A stretch of DNA of 64,000 bases, taken from Lates calcarifer. Taxonomy: Eukaryota > Chordata > Actinopteri > Centropomidae. The notes beneath the pieces are model-generated. The model saw only the letters and a list, made by a program, of their open reading frames with translations. It had not been told where the DNA came from and ran no database searches. The translations under genes were made by a program, and so were the position numbers. The DNA is taken from positions 4,180,892-4,244,891 of the forward strand of contig NC_066836.1 of NCBI RefSeq assembly GCF_001640805.2, written 5' to 3'. Positions 39,751 to 49,110 of this stretch are shown piece after piece; positions within the stretch are counted from its first letter, which is position 1, and each line of letters begins with the position of its first letter.

Positions 39751-40938
39751 AGGTCTACACCCAGTGGCAGCGCCACACAGACCCGGTTTCTATTTTCTCA
39801 CTGGCTTTTGTTCAGCAGCTGACTGAGCTAATGATTTCAGGAACAAACACCCCCACTGACCAGGCTGCAGCCTCACCTCACTGAGGTTTTCTGACTGAGG
39901 CTGCATTTTACTGCTTCAAGAAAACAGTTGATAAAGGGAAGAACTGCTAAGATGTATATGAACAGCAGGAGAAAAAGGAGTCAAGTCTAATGCACAAACC
40001 AATTTAATTTGTATAAAACAGCTGATGGCTCAGACTACAGACTCAGCGTGTCTGTGGGGTGATAACAGCATGTGTTTTACTCCTTTTGGGAGGATTATTC
40101 TCGGTTTTTATTAAACCATCCTTGGCCTGCTCTTTAAACAAAACTAACACCTGGTGGAAATGATCCTGGACTGATCCAGGCGGTGAAACTGGGTCTCAGA
40201 ACCAAAATTAGCCCCAAGCCTCAAGTGTAATTTGTGTGACTTTACCTGGAGATGCTCGGTGGAGGAGCTGCTCAGCTCGTCTCCGGACTCGGAGTCGTTG
40301 GTGCGTCTCTCCTCCCCAGCAGAGTCACAGTGTTGGGTGCTGTCCACGTCCAGCGGGGCCCTGACCATCTCTGGGGATCGGGCTCGGGCGCGGGGCAGAG
40401 ACCCTCCTTTGTGGGGAGGCAGGAGAGCTCCGCCGTGGACGAGAATCTCGGGTGGGGCTCGGTCGTGGTCTGTGGGGGTGCTGGGTGGGTAAAGGTGGTT
40501 GCTGTTCCTGCGTTGGCTGGGGGGGCTAAAGTGACCCGAAGAGGCAGTTTGTGCAGAGGGCGAGCGGCGGTTTTTGGACTCATGTCTGTGAAGGTTCTCG
40601 CCGGGCCGATCCTGGAGTCCCAGCTCCAGGTTGGTTGGCTTTACCCAGATCGCACCCCCACCCTGGGGAGGTGCGTTGCTGGCGGCAGCAGGAGGATGCA
40701 GGGCTGATTTAGGTGGCGGCATGAGGGCTTTGCGGACCTCTCGGACATACTGAGCAGGTACGTAAAAAGCTTTAGTCCCCTCCTCTTTCTTCACCTGCCA
40801 CCAGTCCTCGTTGGTTTTCTTGACCAGCATGTAGCATTCCCCCTGCCGGATGGTGATGAGGCGGTCCTTGGCTTTGTACTCATAGTCGTACTCCACCTCG
40901 ATGTACAACTGTCCCGGGGCAATTGGCAGTTCAGCCAT
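1629..40938 (-). CDS. arhgap12: arhgap12, Rho GTPase-activating protein 12 (3' partial)
   Basis: Rho-family GTPase-activating protein that acts at membranes, cell junctions and phagocytic cups to switch off Rac-type GTPases. Eight coding exons join in frame into 513 codons. Order: SH3 (about residues 9-72), a proline/serine-rich linker (73-230), WW1 (about 264-296), a short linker, WW2 (about 369-395), a basic/proline linker (396-465) and the start of the PH domain (about 470 on). The C-terminal PH part and the catalytic RhoGAP domain with its arginine finger are beyond position 1. Identity rests on near-match to recalled human ARHGAP12 throughout, including RSLDRKHMEPIVLTKWRHST. ARHGAP27 and ARHGAP9 share this architecture, but the linker matches and the kif5b neighbour favour ARHGAP12. 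Confidence 0.95.
1711..2629 (-). other. arhgap12 intron 8
   Basis: 919 bp, AT-rich. It contains a fragment of a teleost-wide repeat at about 2118-2196. Nothing else recognised. Confidence 0.75.
2118..2196 (+). repeat. dispersed teleost repeat fragment
   Basis: Contains TTATTTATATAGCTCTGAAT, then a CACAA word and ATCTCAAGGCACTTTTC. I recognise this block from many percomorph introns (consensus with ATATAGCGCCAAATCAC). Only about 80 bp can be outlined; its parent family is uncertain. Confidence 0.5.
2630..2691 (-). CDS. arhgap12: arhgap12 exon 8 (PH domain start)
   Basis: 62 bp: PSEKCGVLNVTKITEHGKKV plus two bases of R. It matches the family's PH-domain first strand, recalled in human as GLLNVTKIAENGKKVR. 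The acceptor is tctctgcag and the donor gtgag. PH domains bind phosphoinositides. Confidence 0.95.
3255..3335 (-). CDS. arhgap12: arhgap12 exon 7 (proline/serine-rich linker)
   Basis: 81 bp, 27 codons in phase 0: DAPPPLGPKPPSPDSDSCPS then SPKPPAS. Composition and position match the human SP-rich segment before the PH domain, though not closely in sequence. The acceptor ttcactag is good; the donor gttagt after TCT is weak. The reading frame is preserved only with this end. It may be a skippable exon. Confidence 0.72.
4050..4178 (-). CDS. arhgap12: arhgap12 exon 6 (basic linker)
   Basis: 129 bp, 43 codons, YNHSPPQPSGDAPKSRSLDR then KHMEPIVLTKWRHSTYIQEP and NDK. RSLDR and EPIVLTKWRHST match the family. 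The acceptor is ctccctccag. The donor gtcttac is weaker than usual, so alternative use is possible, but the homology endpoint NDK agrees with it. Confidence 0.92.
4545..4750 (-). mobile_element. hAT-like MITE, degraded copy (family A)
   Basis: The right end reads TTAGTTGCAGCCCTT, the complement of the TAGGGCTGCAAC terminus. It has the typical interior of short TAAT/GATT words and TTTGTGTTTCTGGACTG. The left end could not be fixed. Confidence 0.5.
5077..5157 (-). CDS. arhgap12: arhgap12 exon 5 (WW2)
   Basis: 81 bp, 27 codons: WLKHVDDQGRPYYYSADGSR then SEWELPK. Both WW tryptophans and the YYY strand are present. It is nearly identical to recalled human ARHGAP12. The acceptor is cttgtcag and the donor gtaaga. 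Confidence 0.96.
5505..5645 (-). CDS. arhgap12: arhgap12 exon 4 (WW1-WW2 linker)
   Basis: 141 bp, 47 codons, phase 0. It runs PLSSEDTCFSTYSSQSDSQY, GSPPRGWSEEMDEHGHTLYV, SDYTNEK. The acceptor is gacttcag and the donor gtaccg. As I recall, the human protein has the same serine-rich SSEENYYSTSYSQSDSQ block, which is subject to alternative splicing. The W..GHTLY..DY part looks like a degenerate WW half-domain before WW2. Confidence 0.94.
5646..7506 (-). other. arhgap12 intron 3
   Basis: 1.86 kb. Pure (GT)27 at 6397..6450 is the main landmark. The GA-rich segment at 5690-5760 is the pyrimidine-rich tract upstream of exon 4 on the minus strand. No gene recognised. Confidence 0.75.
6397..6450. repeat. 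(GT)27 microsatellite
   Basis: 54 bp of uninterrupted GT. Likely length-polymorphic. Confidence 0.97.
7507..7776 (-). CDS. arhgap12: arhgap12 exon 3 (WW1)
   Basis: 270 bp, 90 codons, phase 0 at both ends. GRPESPVYTNLQELKITQ is a conserved linker. WW1 reads GDWETHRDQNGRHFYYNRST followed by QERTWKPPR, with both signature tryptophans, the aromatic YY patch and the final PP; WW domains bind PPxY-type ligands. The acceptor has a long CT tract and the donor is gtacgt. The exon is much more GC-rich than its introns. Confidence 0.96.
8161..8212. repeat. (AGG)n trinucleotide repeat
   Basis: 52 bp of perfect AGG. It creates an artefactual polyproline open frame on the minus strand. Confidence 0.97.
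10772..10787. repeat. 16-bp perfect palindrome
   Basis: GGTTAGCATGCTAACC equals its own reverse complement. TTAGC/GCTAA words recur across these introns (for example 474-500), so it may be part of a repeat edge. Confidence 0.8.
16078..16455 (+). repeat. dispersed repeat, copy 1
   Basis: Shares long runs with copy 2, including CAGCGTTCATCTCTGATAT-like, GGAGTTTGGTG, AGCGACAGCACTTCCTG and a GCTGCAGAGGGCGCTGTT end. This copy retains about 60 bp in the middle that copy 2 lacks or has diverged in. It resembles a common fish repeat ending in GGGCGCTGTT. Class not determined. Confidence 0.7.
17691..18052. mobile_element. probable MITE with imperfect inverted ends
   Basis: The left end GTGCTGCGTTGCATTTACGT, then GTCGGAAG, is mirrored at the right by CTTCCAAGTACAACTGGAAA then GCAC. 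GGGGGCGTTTCAGTTGAAA is present near the right end. I recall similar fish repeats built from TCGGAAGTCGGAA. The inverted match is loose and no target duplication was fixed. Confidence 0.45.
18927..19260. mobile_element. hAT-like non-autonomous element, 334 bp
   Basis: Begins TAGGCATGGGCTGCTTACCG and ends CATACCGACTCATGCCTA, so the termini are inverted. Flanking 8-mers ATCATGAG and ATTATGAC differ at two positions, fitting an aged 8-bp hAT target duplication. No transposase frame inside. Confidence 0.72.
20820..21014 (-). mobile_element. hAT-like MITE family A, partial copy
   Basis: Carries the family's interior word TTCCAGCTTCTCAGTTGTCA and the right terminus TTAGTTGCAGCCTA. The left end is not resolved. 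Confidence 0.5.
22268..22297. repeat. perfect hairpin, 14-bp arms
   Basis: GTGTTACACATTGT is followed by a 2-nt TG spacer and its exact reverse complement. It sits 40 bp upstream of repeat copy 2 and is absent from copy 1's flank. Confidence 0.95.
22338..22660 (+). repeat. dispersed repeat, copy 2
   Basis: Same orientation as copy 1, about 6.2 kb away, with roughly 80 percent similarity by eye over the first 230 bp. Ends in GCTGCAGGGGGCGCTGTT. Confidence 0.7.
23648..24415. mobile_element. hAT-like non-autonomous transposon, 768 bp
   Basis: Termini TAGGGATGGGACGATAT and the inverted TAGGAATGGGACGATAT match at 16 of 17. Flanking 8-mers CTGAATAT (23640..23647) and CTGAAAAT (24416..24423) match at 7 of 8, the 8-bp duplication expected of the hAT superfamily. 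The interior has only an 82-codon frame with no transposase resemblance, so the copy depends on a helper. Confidence 0.82.
26790..26954. mobile_element. mariner-type deletion derivative (MITE), 165 bp
   Basis: Ends TGAGGTGTGATCAAAAAGTT and the inverted TGAGCTGCGATCAAAAAGTT agree at 18 of 20. A TA dinucleotide follows the right end; the left TA looks mutated. The interior resembles the sub-terminal parts of mariner elements fused after deletion. No intact transposase. Confidence 0.75.
28287..28370 (-). repeat. possible tRNA-derived SINE head
   Basis: On the minus strand GTGGCGTAATAGTTGCAC resembles a Pol III A box. About 40 bp further AAGTTCAAACCCAGC resembles a B box. No tRNA cloverleaf can be closed. 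Could also be chance similarity. Confidence 0.3.
31728..31744. repeat. C17 homopolymer
   Basis: Seventeen consecutive C; prone to length error in assemblies. Confidence 0.95.
32376..32469 (-). other. candidate arhgap12 alternative or poison exon
   Basis: 94 bp with a pyrimidine-rich acceptor (tttcctctgcatcatcag) and a strong donor (ACG then gtaaga). Joined between exons 2 and 3, both phase 0, it shifts the frame and meets TGA within it. An ATG at 32399 in good context (A at -3) would instead read MYPDENET and run in phase into exon 3, bypassing SH3. No homology recalled. Confidence 0.35.
33118..33144. repeat. (CAT)9 microsatellite
   Basis: 27 bp of perfect CAT. Confidence 0.95.
34310..34621 (+). 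mobile_element. hAT-like MITE family A, aged copy
   Basis: Starts TAAAGCTGAAAAATGAATAT, carries the interior GGTTCCAGCTTTTTAAAAAC and ends TTAGCTCAAGCCCTG, which is roughly inverted to the start. Flanking 8-mers agree at 5 of 8. Confidence 0.5.
39701..39746. repeat. (CA)23 microsatellite
   Basis: 46 bp uninterrupted CA. Confidence 0.97.
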
Positions 40939-41011
40939 GACGCCTCTGACTGTCCACCAGGCAGCTCACCGCAAGAGGAAGATGTTTATCAGCATGGCTT
41001 CATGAGCACAC
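40246..41011 (-). CDS. arhgap12: arhgap12 exon 2 (5' leader end, SH3 domain, linker)
   Basis: The acceptor tttttcctccag precedes 41011. The ATG at 40938..40936 has G at -3 and G at +4, a strong Kozak context, giving 231 codons to the gtaaag donor at 40245. MAELPIAPGQLYIEVEYDYE begins an SH3 domain with the ALYDY-like EYDYEY, DWWQV and FYVPAQYV landmarks; SH3 domains bind proline-rich partners. The linker is proline-rich, contains SPPSQRR and ends with the conserved DSESGDELSSSSTEHLQ. The 73-nt leader part carries two short upstream ORFs. Confidence 0.95.
40966..41003 (-). promoter_or_regulatory. two upstream ORFs in the arhgap12 leader
   Basis: In the exon 2 leader, ATG at 41003 opens a 4-codon ORF ending TGA at 40989. 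An overlapping ATG at 40995 opens a 9-codon ORF ending TGA at 40966, 27 nt before the main ATG. Such uORFs often lower main-frame translation; effect here not shown. Confidence 0.5.
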
Positions 41012-43344
41012 CTGGAGGAAAAAACAAACAGGGATTCAAGTAAACTACGACTTTTTATTTTTTGTCTCTTGACACCTTTTCCCTTCTCTCATTTCATGAC
41101 ATGAGGAAACCAAAATGCTTCCACACGTCAGATGTCACGTCACTCGGGAGCGTCCACAGTTTGTCGTGATACTGTGAAAATATTAACATGTACAATAAAA
41201 AAAGTGATTCCTACTGTTTCATACTGTACTGAATTTATTTCCTCCAAAAACACAAATTCACTCGACAGTATTTGTCACAATATCATGCAAATAAAAAGGA
41301 TAATATTGTCACTTTGCCTTCTCAAACAGAAAATATTTTGCTGGCATCATGCTGGCCTTCTGTATGAGGGAGTGGTCTGGCAGTAAATTAGATTATTCTT
41401 CATTAAAAACCTGATTTTACTTCAAAATTAACACCTTAAGGATGTAATACACATTTTAGCACAACACCTCTGCACACAGAAAGTTGTGTGGCTTATTCTT
41501 TTAGCACTAACTGCAGCAACAGTCAAGGAAAACAGTGTCAGATAGAGAAATAACAACTTAGAAAAAGGCACTGCAGTAATGAAAAAAAGTTCAATTGTGA
41601 TGAGACTAAGTTGAAAATAGGATTAAAAGAAAAATAAAACAACAATCGTTTAGTTTATCACCTCCAGCTGTGGTAAATAAATCAGATTCCCCTTCCTTTC
41701 CTGTCTCTGTTACACAACATGCACCACAACAAAGACACAAACAACCACGTCTTGGAAAGCCTAATTCTCCCTTAACCCAATCAGAACAAATGAACGAGAT
41801 ACAAACTGAAGGGCTTTAATCCTCTTCAAAGGCTGAGTGAAAAGTCCGCTCTGGAGCAGCAACATAAGATCAAGACAGAGGGAGGGGAGACGTTAATGTG
41901 ACTCACATGGTCGTCTCTCGCCGCTTGTATCTCTTGTTTTTCTGCCTAACTCTGTGTCTTTCTCCCGCTCTCTCTGTTCCCCCGTCAGCTAATGACAGCA
42001 ACTGAGGCATGTTGCTGCTGAGCGGAGAGATTAGTCAAATTACACACATAGTTTCCTGCTGTAGTCACATTTGTACACACTCTTACAATGCGAGGTGAGG
42101 CTGCTGCAGCAGCACACCTTGAGCAACCCTCTTTGAAGTAATTAGAAGGAAATGCTCATAACTCAACAAGAAGCATGTGACGGAGCCAAGCCTTCAATGA
42201 TTATAATAAATCAAAAACCAAATAATGACTAAAGCTGAGAAAATGTTTCATTAAAGGTGTAGAACATGCTTTGCCGGTGGGCAGGAGGGTGACACGATGA
42301 GATTTTGTTGTATACTGCCTCAGGCATGCCATGTTTTGACAGAAAGAAATGGGACCTCACTGCTACTAGTGTTAGCTTCAGCCTAAGGTAGCAGGTCGCA
42401 GTGGTGGGAAAAGAAATATTTCATTCTCTTCATCTTGTGTCCTGCCTCTGTAGCTTTGTTTAGCATGTTTAGTGTCAGTCTTTTACTTCATAGTGTTGTT
42501 TGGAGAGAGGCTGAAGCTAAAATCCCCTCATTTAGTGGGTGTTAGTGCTTGTAAATAAGTGACCAACAAGTCTGTGATTATTTGCTTATTTAATAATATA
42601 CACAAAAAGACACCTATGTACACTGCCTACTAATTGTACCACATAAAACCTTTTACATATCAATCTGAATCATTTGAATGCTTAAGAACAATAAGTGTAA
42701 GAACCAAGAAATGTAAAATTTTATGAGTTTTGTCATTCATTTTTAGAAAGTCCACTATAAAACAATAACAACAAGTGTGAGTTTTGTTTTACTGTGTATT
42801 CAATATCCTTTATTTTCATGTAGATAAAGAAACTGGTTAGTGGTACAGGTGTCTTCTTCAATTTAAGTCACTCTCCATGGCTCTGTGATGTGTACATGAT
42901 AAGTTATTCAGCATTAAAAAAGGTAAAATCAGGTGGAACTTGACTGAAAACAGCTGCTATACAGCTTTAATACAAGTGTGACAGTGCATTACAACACTGA
43001 TTTCTGAAGTTGAAATGTTTGCAGCTGCTCAACCAGGAAGTCACTACAGAGTGTGAGCCAGATGTTCACTGTAAGCAGGTAAAACTGAGCAGACCCACCA
43101 GTAACATGAGACAAATTCATAACTGCAGATGTTATTTGTCTAAGTAATTACGCCAAATTAAAAATAAATGGACTGGAGGTTAAGCAGCTATAAACCTTAT
43201 AAAGATCTTTACTGAATTAGCAACAGTGAAAAAACACATACTTTGTACATGTTTTGATAAAACTAAAGAGATAATTTCCAATTTTACATTGTGTTTAACT
43301 CTCTGATATTTACTCATAATGTCCCCATGAATCACTGTAATAAT

Positions 43345-43545
43345 TAGGGCTGAAACAATTAGTCAATTAACAGATTTGTCAGTCAACACAGCACTGACAG
43401 CAACAATCTTTGTCCTTTTTTAAAAACCCTTTTTAAGCAAAATGACTAAAATGTACTGTTTCCAGCTTCTCAAATGTGAACACATGCTGGTTTAGTTGTT
43501 TATGACAATAAATTGAACTGAAAATGATCTTCACTTGTAGCCCTG
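43345..43545 (+). mobile_element. hAT-like MITE family A, 201 bp
   Basis: Starts TAGGGCTGAAACAATTAGTC and ends TCACTTGTAGCCCTG, inverted to each other at the tips. Interior CTGTTTCCAGCTTCTCAAAT present. Flanking 8-mers GTAATAAT and GTGATACT match at 6 of 8. Confidence 0.72.
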
Positions 43546-45228
43546 GTGATACTTAAAGTGCTAAATCCAGCTCAAACATCCTAATCATTACTGAAACCTG
43601 AACTATGTTTTTAGGTCTAAAAGAACTTGACAAAACACAGCCCTGCTTGTTGTAATAAAACTAATCTCAAATAGGAATATGAGCTCCTAAAATAAATCTA
43701 ATGTCGCCTGGCATCTTTAAAAAAAACTAAACAAAATGAGTCTCTGTGTACTTTTAACCCCAGACAGTGGTTTCAAAGACAGCGGTTCAGCCTGAGCCTC
43801 ATCTGATCCACATGAGGTGGCAGGATATTACAACGTCAGTAACAGTTAGAGCAGGATATTACAGTGACAAGTCATAACTGCAATCCCACAAAGTCACCAG
43901 TGAGTCACGTCCAGTGCAACCTTAAAGAACAGAGATCACGCTTTTATTTTCACGATGCACACAGAGATTCACATGGCCCATGACGACTTCTCCCATCAGA
44001 GTCACATCTCTTTTTTAGCTCAGCCTCATGTTGCTGCTGCTGCTGCTAATTAGACACCCAGCCAACCACACAACAAATAACTTCCTCTGCCAAGTCTGTG
44101 GTTTATCAGACAGACAAAACCCTGATGGGTCTGTTCGAGGATCATGTTTTCAGACAGTTATTTTGCTAGGCCGCTGTTAACCATAACATTAGCTAAACCC
44201 TTGTATAACCACTTTATAAATTGTTTTAAAGTGTCATTACTAAGGTTTTCCATGGGAATCTGTTATATAGTCCTGTTATATATATTGTTCTTTTGTTTAT
44301 AAGTTGTAGATATTGTCATATTTATATCTTGGTTACTGCTACTACTATTAACAACTACAAATAATAATAATAATCATAATAATAATTTAAAAAATATTCT
44401 GCCAACCTCTCCAACTACAAACTCTACTATCATAACGACGTGTGAACCAAACTAATATCTGTAATAACCCGTCAAGTGCCGGGTGTTTTTGCTTTTATCC
44501 AGAAACCAACAGGTGACGTACACCAGGCAAACTGAGGCCTCGTTTGTCATGGGTCACGTGGTTTTCTGCAAAACAATACAGGCCGCGAAGCTGGGCTTCT
44601 TCTGGCAAGTCCCTTCATACTTGGTACACGCCTCAAAACCTCAGCTTTAAACGTCCCATCATTAGTTCATTCCTGTTAATTCCTGTTAATTCCCATGTAA
44701 AGTTTCTTTGCAACCCTTACTTGTCACCATAAAAGCAGCAGCTGGGTTAAGCAGCCGTTATCCAGCTTTTCTGGGACATCTCAGTTTACTTTCAGCAGTG
44801 CATTTGCTTAATAAAGATCTGTGATTAGTCCAGCAGCACCTGGATTACTCCTGATGCAGCGGGCGGAGGGTTACGGTAATACCACCATGGATTACCTCTC
44901 TGCTACGAGCTAACAGGCACTGAGGGAAATCTCAGCAAATCTATTAGCTGCTGAGAAACATCCATTAGCCAAATGAAACAAAACACCGCCGTCAGATGCT
45001 AATTCACAGCTCACACGCAGAGCACACAGCGGGCTAATGAAGCATCAGACTGGGTGATGGGCGTATCATGAGGAGAGCTGGCAGCCTTCCTCATTAACCT
45101 GTGACCTCTTAATTCAGCTGGCTGGGCCTGACAGGAAGAGGACTGTTTCTTCTCTTTCTATCTAATCCTCGTGCTGGAGACAAGTGGAGTCCAGCACTTA
45201 ACAAACAACAAACCTGCCAGCTAATACT

Positions 45229-45551
45229 TAGGGCTACAACTAATGATTATTTTCATTATTGATTAATCTGCTGGTTCTTTTCTCAACTAATCAAGTGATT
45301 GTTTAGTCTGTAAAATGTCAGAAAATGAAGGTGAAAGGTGAAAGGTATCCACCTCATTCCACAGTACAAGAAAAAACTCCCAAAGAACCCAAAGATATTC
45401 AATTTACTGTGATATAAACAGATAAAAAACAGAAAATATTAATATTTCAGAGGCTGAAAACAACTATTTTTCAGTCATTTTTTTCTTGAAAATATATCTA
45501 AATGCTTAATTGATAATCAAAATGGTTAATTAATCAATCATTGCAGCTCCA
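45229..45551 (+). mobile_element. hAT-like MITE family A, 323 bp
   Basis: Starts TAGGGCTACAACTAATGATT and ends ATCATTGCAGCTCCA. It is the best-preserved long copy, with the GATTATTTTCATTATTGATT word typical of this abundant fish family. Flanking 8-mers CTAATACT and GTAATATT match at 6 of 8. Confidence 0.75.
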
Positions 45552-48268
45552 GTAATATTTACTCACTAGTAAGCCTTATTTCTAATAGTTTTCAAATAAA
45601 GTTAGTATGATTTACAATCAGGAGACATAAAAGATTAAATAAATGATATCAACAAAACAGACAGAGCAATGATAAAATGTTTGCAACAGATTAAATCAAA
45701 GATAAAACTGAGGGCTGAACTGCAAATAAATATAGTTTTTCCTTAAATCATTGAAGCTAACTGATGATCAAGTTTCAATCAATCGATCAGGAGCATGTTT
45801 TTTTTTTTTTTTTATCATTTCCAACCAGTGATCACTCACATCATCATCCTCTACAGTGGGTGTTAGATTTTATCTGAGCTCTGCTCCAGTTCACACTCAT
45901 GCACTTCATACAGAACAAGTTTAGTCAATTCACGGCCCACATCCTTATCTTTCCTGTACGTCTCCCACTTCTGGGAATAAAACTAAAGTGAGTCTGACTT
46001 TCTCTACCTGCTCATTCCTCAGAGGCTGATCTCCAGAGGGAATCACCTCGCTGGAAAATAGAATTAAGTCAAAGTGTCCTGGGAAAATTTTGGATGACTT
46101 AAGTCACGGCAGCAGTTAGACAGACAGAAGTTCATTTCCTGCTTTACTCTGTACAACATTTCCCCTGCTTGTTCTTTACACTCTTTAATATCCTGCCAAA
46201 GCTTTTAGGTAAATCGCTGAGCAGTCTGACAGGAGTCAGCTAAATAATAAATAAACAAACCTCACATGACAAACTGTGACTAAAAACAACATCGATCGAT
46301 GAAGAAAATGGCCTTATCATGTTTTAACCAATGAAACATCACTTATTCTTAACAGTGTTGTCCCTCCAGCCTTCTCATCCGGGCATTGATGTCAATTTAA
46401 TGAAAAACTATGCTGTGAAAATGCATTAACCGGATAGACGAGTACTCTTACTCTCCATATTGAATTAGAGGGTTAAGTACCTGGGGGCTGTTGTCTCTTT
46501 CACTTATCCCTGTCTATATTAAGCACCAGTATCAGCATCAGCATTGTTATTTAGCAGACAGAACAAATCTTCTCAGAGTCCAATCAGCAAAATCAGAGGA
46601 AGCACCTTAATTTAATGTGATGGTAATAAGATTTACGGGGGGAGGGGTGGCTGAGTGTGAAGCTACAGGACATGAAGACAGAGCCTTGGTTGATCATGTC
46701 GAGGGAGATGTGAAGGCAGAGGAGATGTGTCTGGGACTGTTTGAACTCATACGTGTTGAAAAATCTGTTGTTGTCAGCACATGTACGAAACACCCTCCGA
46801 TTTTTCTGCCGCCTCAGCAAAACAGAAAACAGAAAACGGCACCTTGGAGAGGGTTTTCCACTGTAAATGTTGACATGGACAACATGAAGAAGTGAAGCAG
46901 CAGCCGAGTCACTTCAGGTCTCACATGACTCCTGTTAGTCAGACTGTTTCTGTCGACAGCGGACGGCCACTAATTTACTTTAAATGAGTTATTATCATCA
47001 GAGAGAAGGTGATTTATTTTCAGTTAATTCACAAACATCACTGTGTGCTGTTGTCATGTGTCTGGATGAATATGTGGGAATTAACTGGAACAGGTTAGCC
47101 TACAACAGGGAACTTAAATGCAGTTTAAAAAAAAAAATCTTGATTAAAACAACCAGATTTTATGCTGAATTTCTACCCTGCACTGTGCATTATATAGCAG
47201 TTAACTAGCCGGTAAAACAGATATACTAAATGTGAGATCGGTAGCACCATTTCAGGGGAGGGTGGGCGAATCAAACATTCATTCATTCATTATCTATAAC
47301 GCTTATAGCTAATACTGCTCTCATAGTGTCGTCTGGGCCGCAACAGTCAGCTATTTCAAATAATACTAAAGCACTAACAGGTAGGCAGACAAAATTAGCG
47401 ACTAGCTTTTGGACAGCGTGTCAGCTTAAGAGCCTGGTATTTCCCTCAGGAGTAGGTGGAGAGTAAAATCAGAGCTAAAAGAGAGTGAATGCTGGACCTA
47501 CATTTGTCAGGTGCTTAGAAACAGACACCTTAAAATGTGATGATGCTGTGTTTATAATTTGTTTCTGCAAGAGCTGCAGGTTTTGCAAATGTAATTTTTA
47601 AGTGCTTGGAGCAGCAAAAACATTTTCCACCTCCATCTAAAAGACAAAAACGTCTCAAAACTATAACACATAAAAGAAAAACTATCAGGAGGGCTCAACA
47701 ACTCGAGCAGTAAGAGGACAGCACTGACCCTTTAACATGCTACAAACTGATGAACAATCTGTAAGATCAGGAATAAGCAGAAGCAGTCAAGTAGTGCACT
47801 GTGACCTTCACATGCAGCCACACCAAATATAGGCTCACGTTGCCCTAAACAGCTTGGATTCAGCACAGGCTGTCCCAGTTAGGCACCTCTCTCACCACAA
47901 CTTTCCTTGTAACTCAACTCCCCAAGGTCCCCTGGCTGCCACTGTCATAACCACAGCCTGTCACAGTTCAACAAACCACAGCTGCAGCTCACATCTCGAC
48001 AGAGGGGAGAAAAATGAGAGCTCACAACATAAAACATAACACAAAACGGCGACATGTTAAAAGGCAGGTAGGTCGCCCACTGTGGGAAACGAGAGCAGGC
48101 AGTGGAAAATAAAGTTCAATAGATCACCCTCCAACCACAGGGTAAACCTTTTACCCTGAGTTACAGGAAAATAAACCAGTTCACCAGCTACAAGGTGCAT
48201 CACAAACAGGAAGGGGAAAAAATCTGTGATGTGATTAATCTATCCAATCACATTTTAATAATCACATT

Positions 48269-48502
48269 TAGAATTGCAACAAACTAATTAATATATACAT
48301 TTTGCTTATAATGACTTGACTAGTTTATAAAATGTCACAAAACAACAAAGCACATCACAGTTTCATATGTTTATATTGCTTCCAAATAACAATAATACTC
48401 AATTTACATCAGAAAAAATGAGCCAGTGCTCCCATTTCACAACACAATGACTGGCATTTTTGCTTGATGACTAATCTATTAAACTACAATTACTCATCCC
48501 TA
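48269..48502 (+). mobile_element. hAT-like MITE family A, 234 bp
   Basis: Starts TAGAATTGCAACAAACTAAT and ends ACAATTACTCATCCCTA. Interior matches the family (ATGACTTGACTAG, AAAATGTCA). Flanking 8-mers match at 5 of 8, so it is an older copy. Confidence 0.55.
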
Positions 48503-49110
48503 ATAATTTTGGTATGATATTAGTAGGAGGAAGTCCTATATTTACCAAGAAACACTGTGTATACTACTCTCCAGTTTACCTTCTTATGAATACTAGGATG
48601 AAACACTTCAGTCTTTTCTGTACTGAAGAGGACTGAAAACCTCTAATACAAGTTATTTTTGATGACATTTCACCTGCTTTGCTGCAGCTTAATTTCACCA
48701 CTGACAGCTACTTAAATTAACTACAACCAAGACATTAGAGTCTTAGTTAGCTGCCAGCTTTATGGTACAAAACAACGTCTACACAAGGGTGTAAATAAAT
48801 GTATTTCTGTTAGGATTTAGCTAGCTTTTATTTATTTTCTATGCTTTGATATCGGGTAGCATTCCTAAACGGATTAACGATTTTTCTAGAGGCTTTCTTC
48901 TGAACTTTATCAGCTATGTGAGTACTTTTTTACACTCTCAGTGAGGCTGCTGAAGTCTTACCTTTAGCCTATATTGATATTTTACGATCGTAACATGAAG
49001 TTTTTGGCAGAGCTCCTGTCTGTCGCTAACGTTAGCTAGCTAATTTTTAGCTAAGTGGCTACAACATTCCTCGGTGTCCCAGAACCAAACACCGCCGCAC
49101 CTTCACCTAC

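Larger units (their letters stand above)
32470..40245 (-). other. arhgap12 intron 2, 5' part
   Basis: Contains (CA)n at 32587-32606, (CAT)9 at 33118-33144, a MITE at 34310-34621, two opposed GATA-type words near 37660 and 37710, an unexplained 185-codon plus-strand frame at 38990-39547 and (CA)23 at 39701-39746. No convincing exon found. Confidence 0.65.
41012..49110 (-). other. arhgap12 intron 1
   Basis: 8.1 kb between the non-coding first exon and the SH3 exon. Contains three recognisable family A MITEs (43345, 45229, 48269) and a GC-richer TAAT-containing block near 44860-45080. No extra leader exon could be identified; one may exist. Confidence 0.7.

Noticed and set aside
40252..40707. 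151-codon plus-strand frame over the SH3 exon
   Set aside because: Antisense shadow of the GC-rich arhgap12 exon 2.
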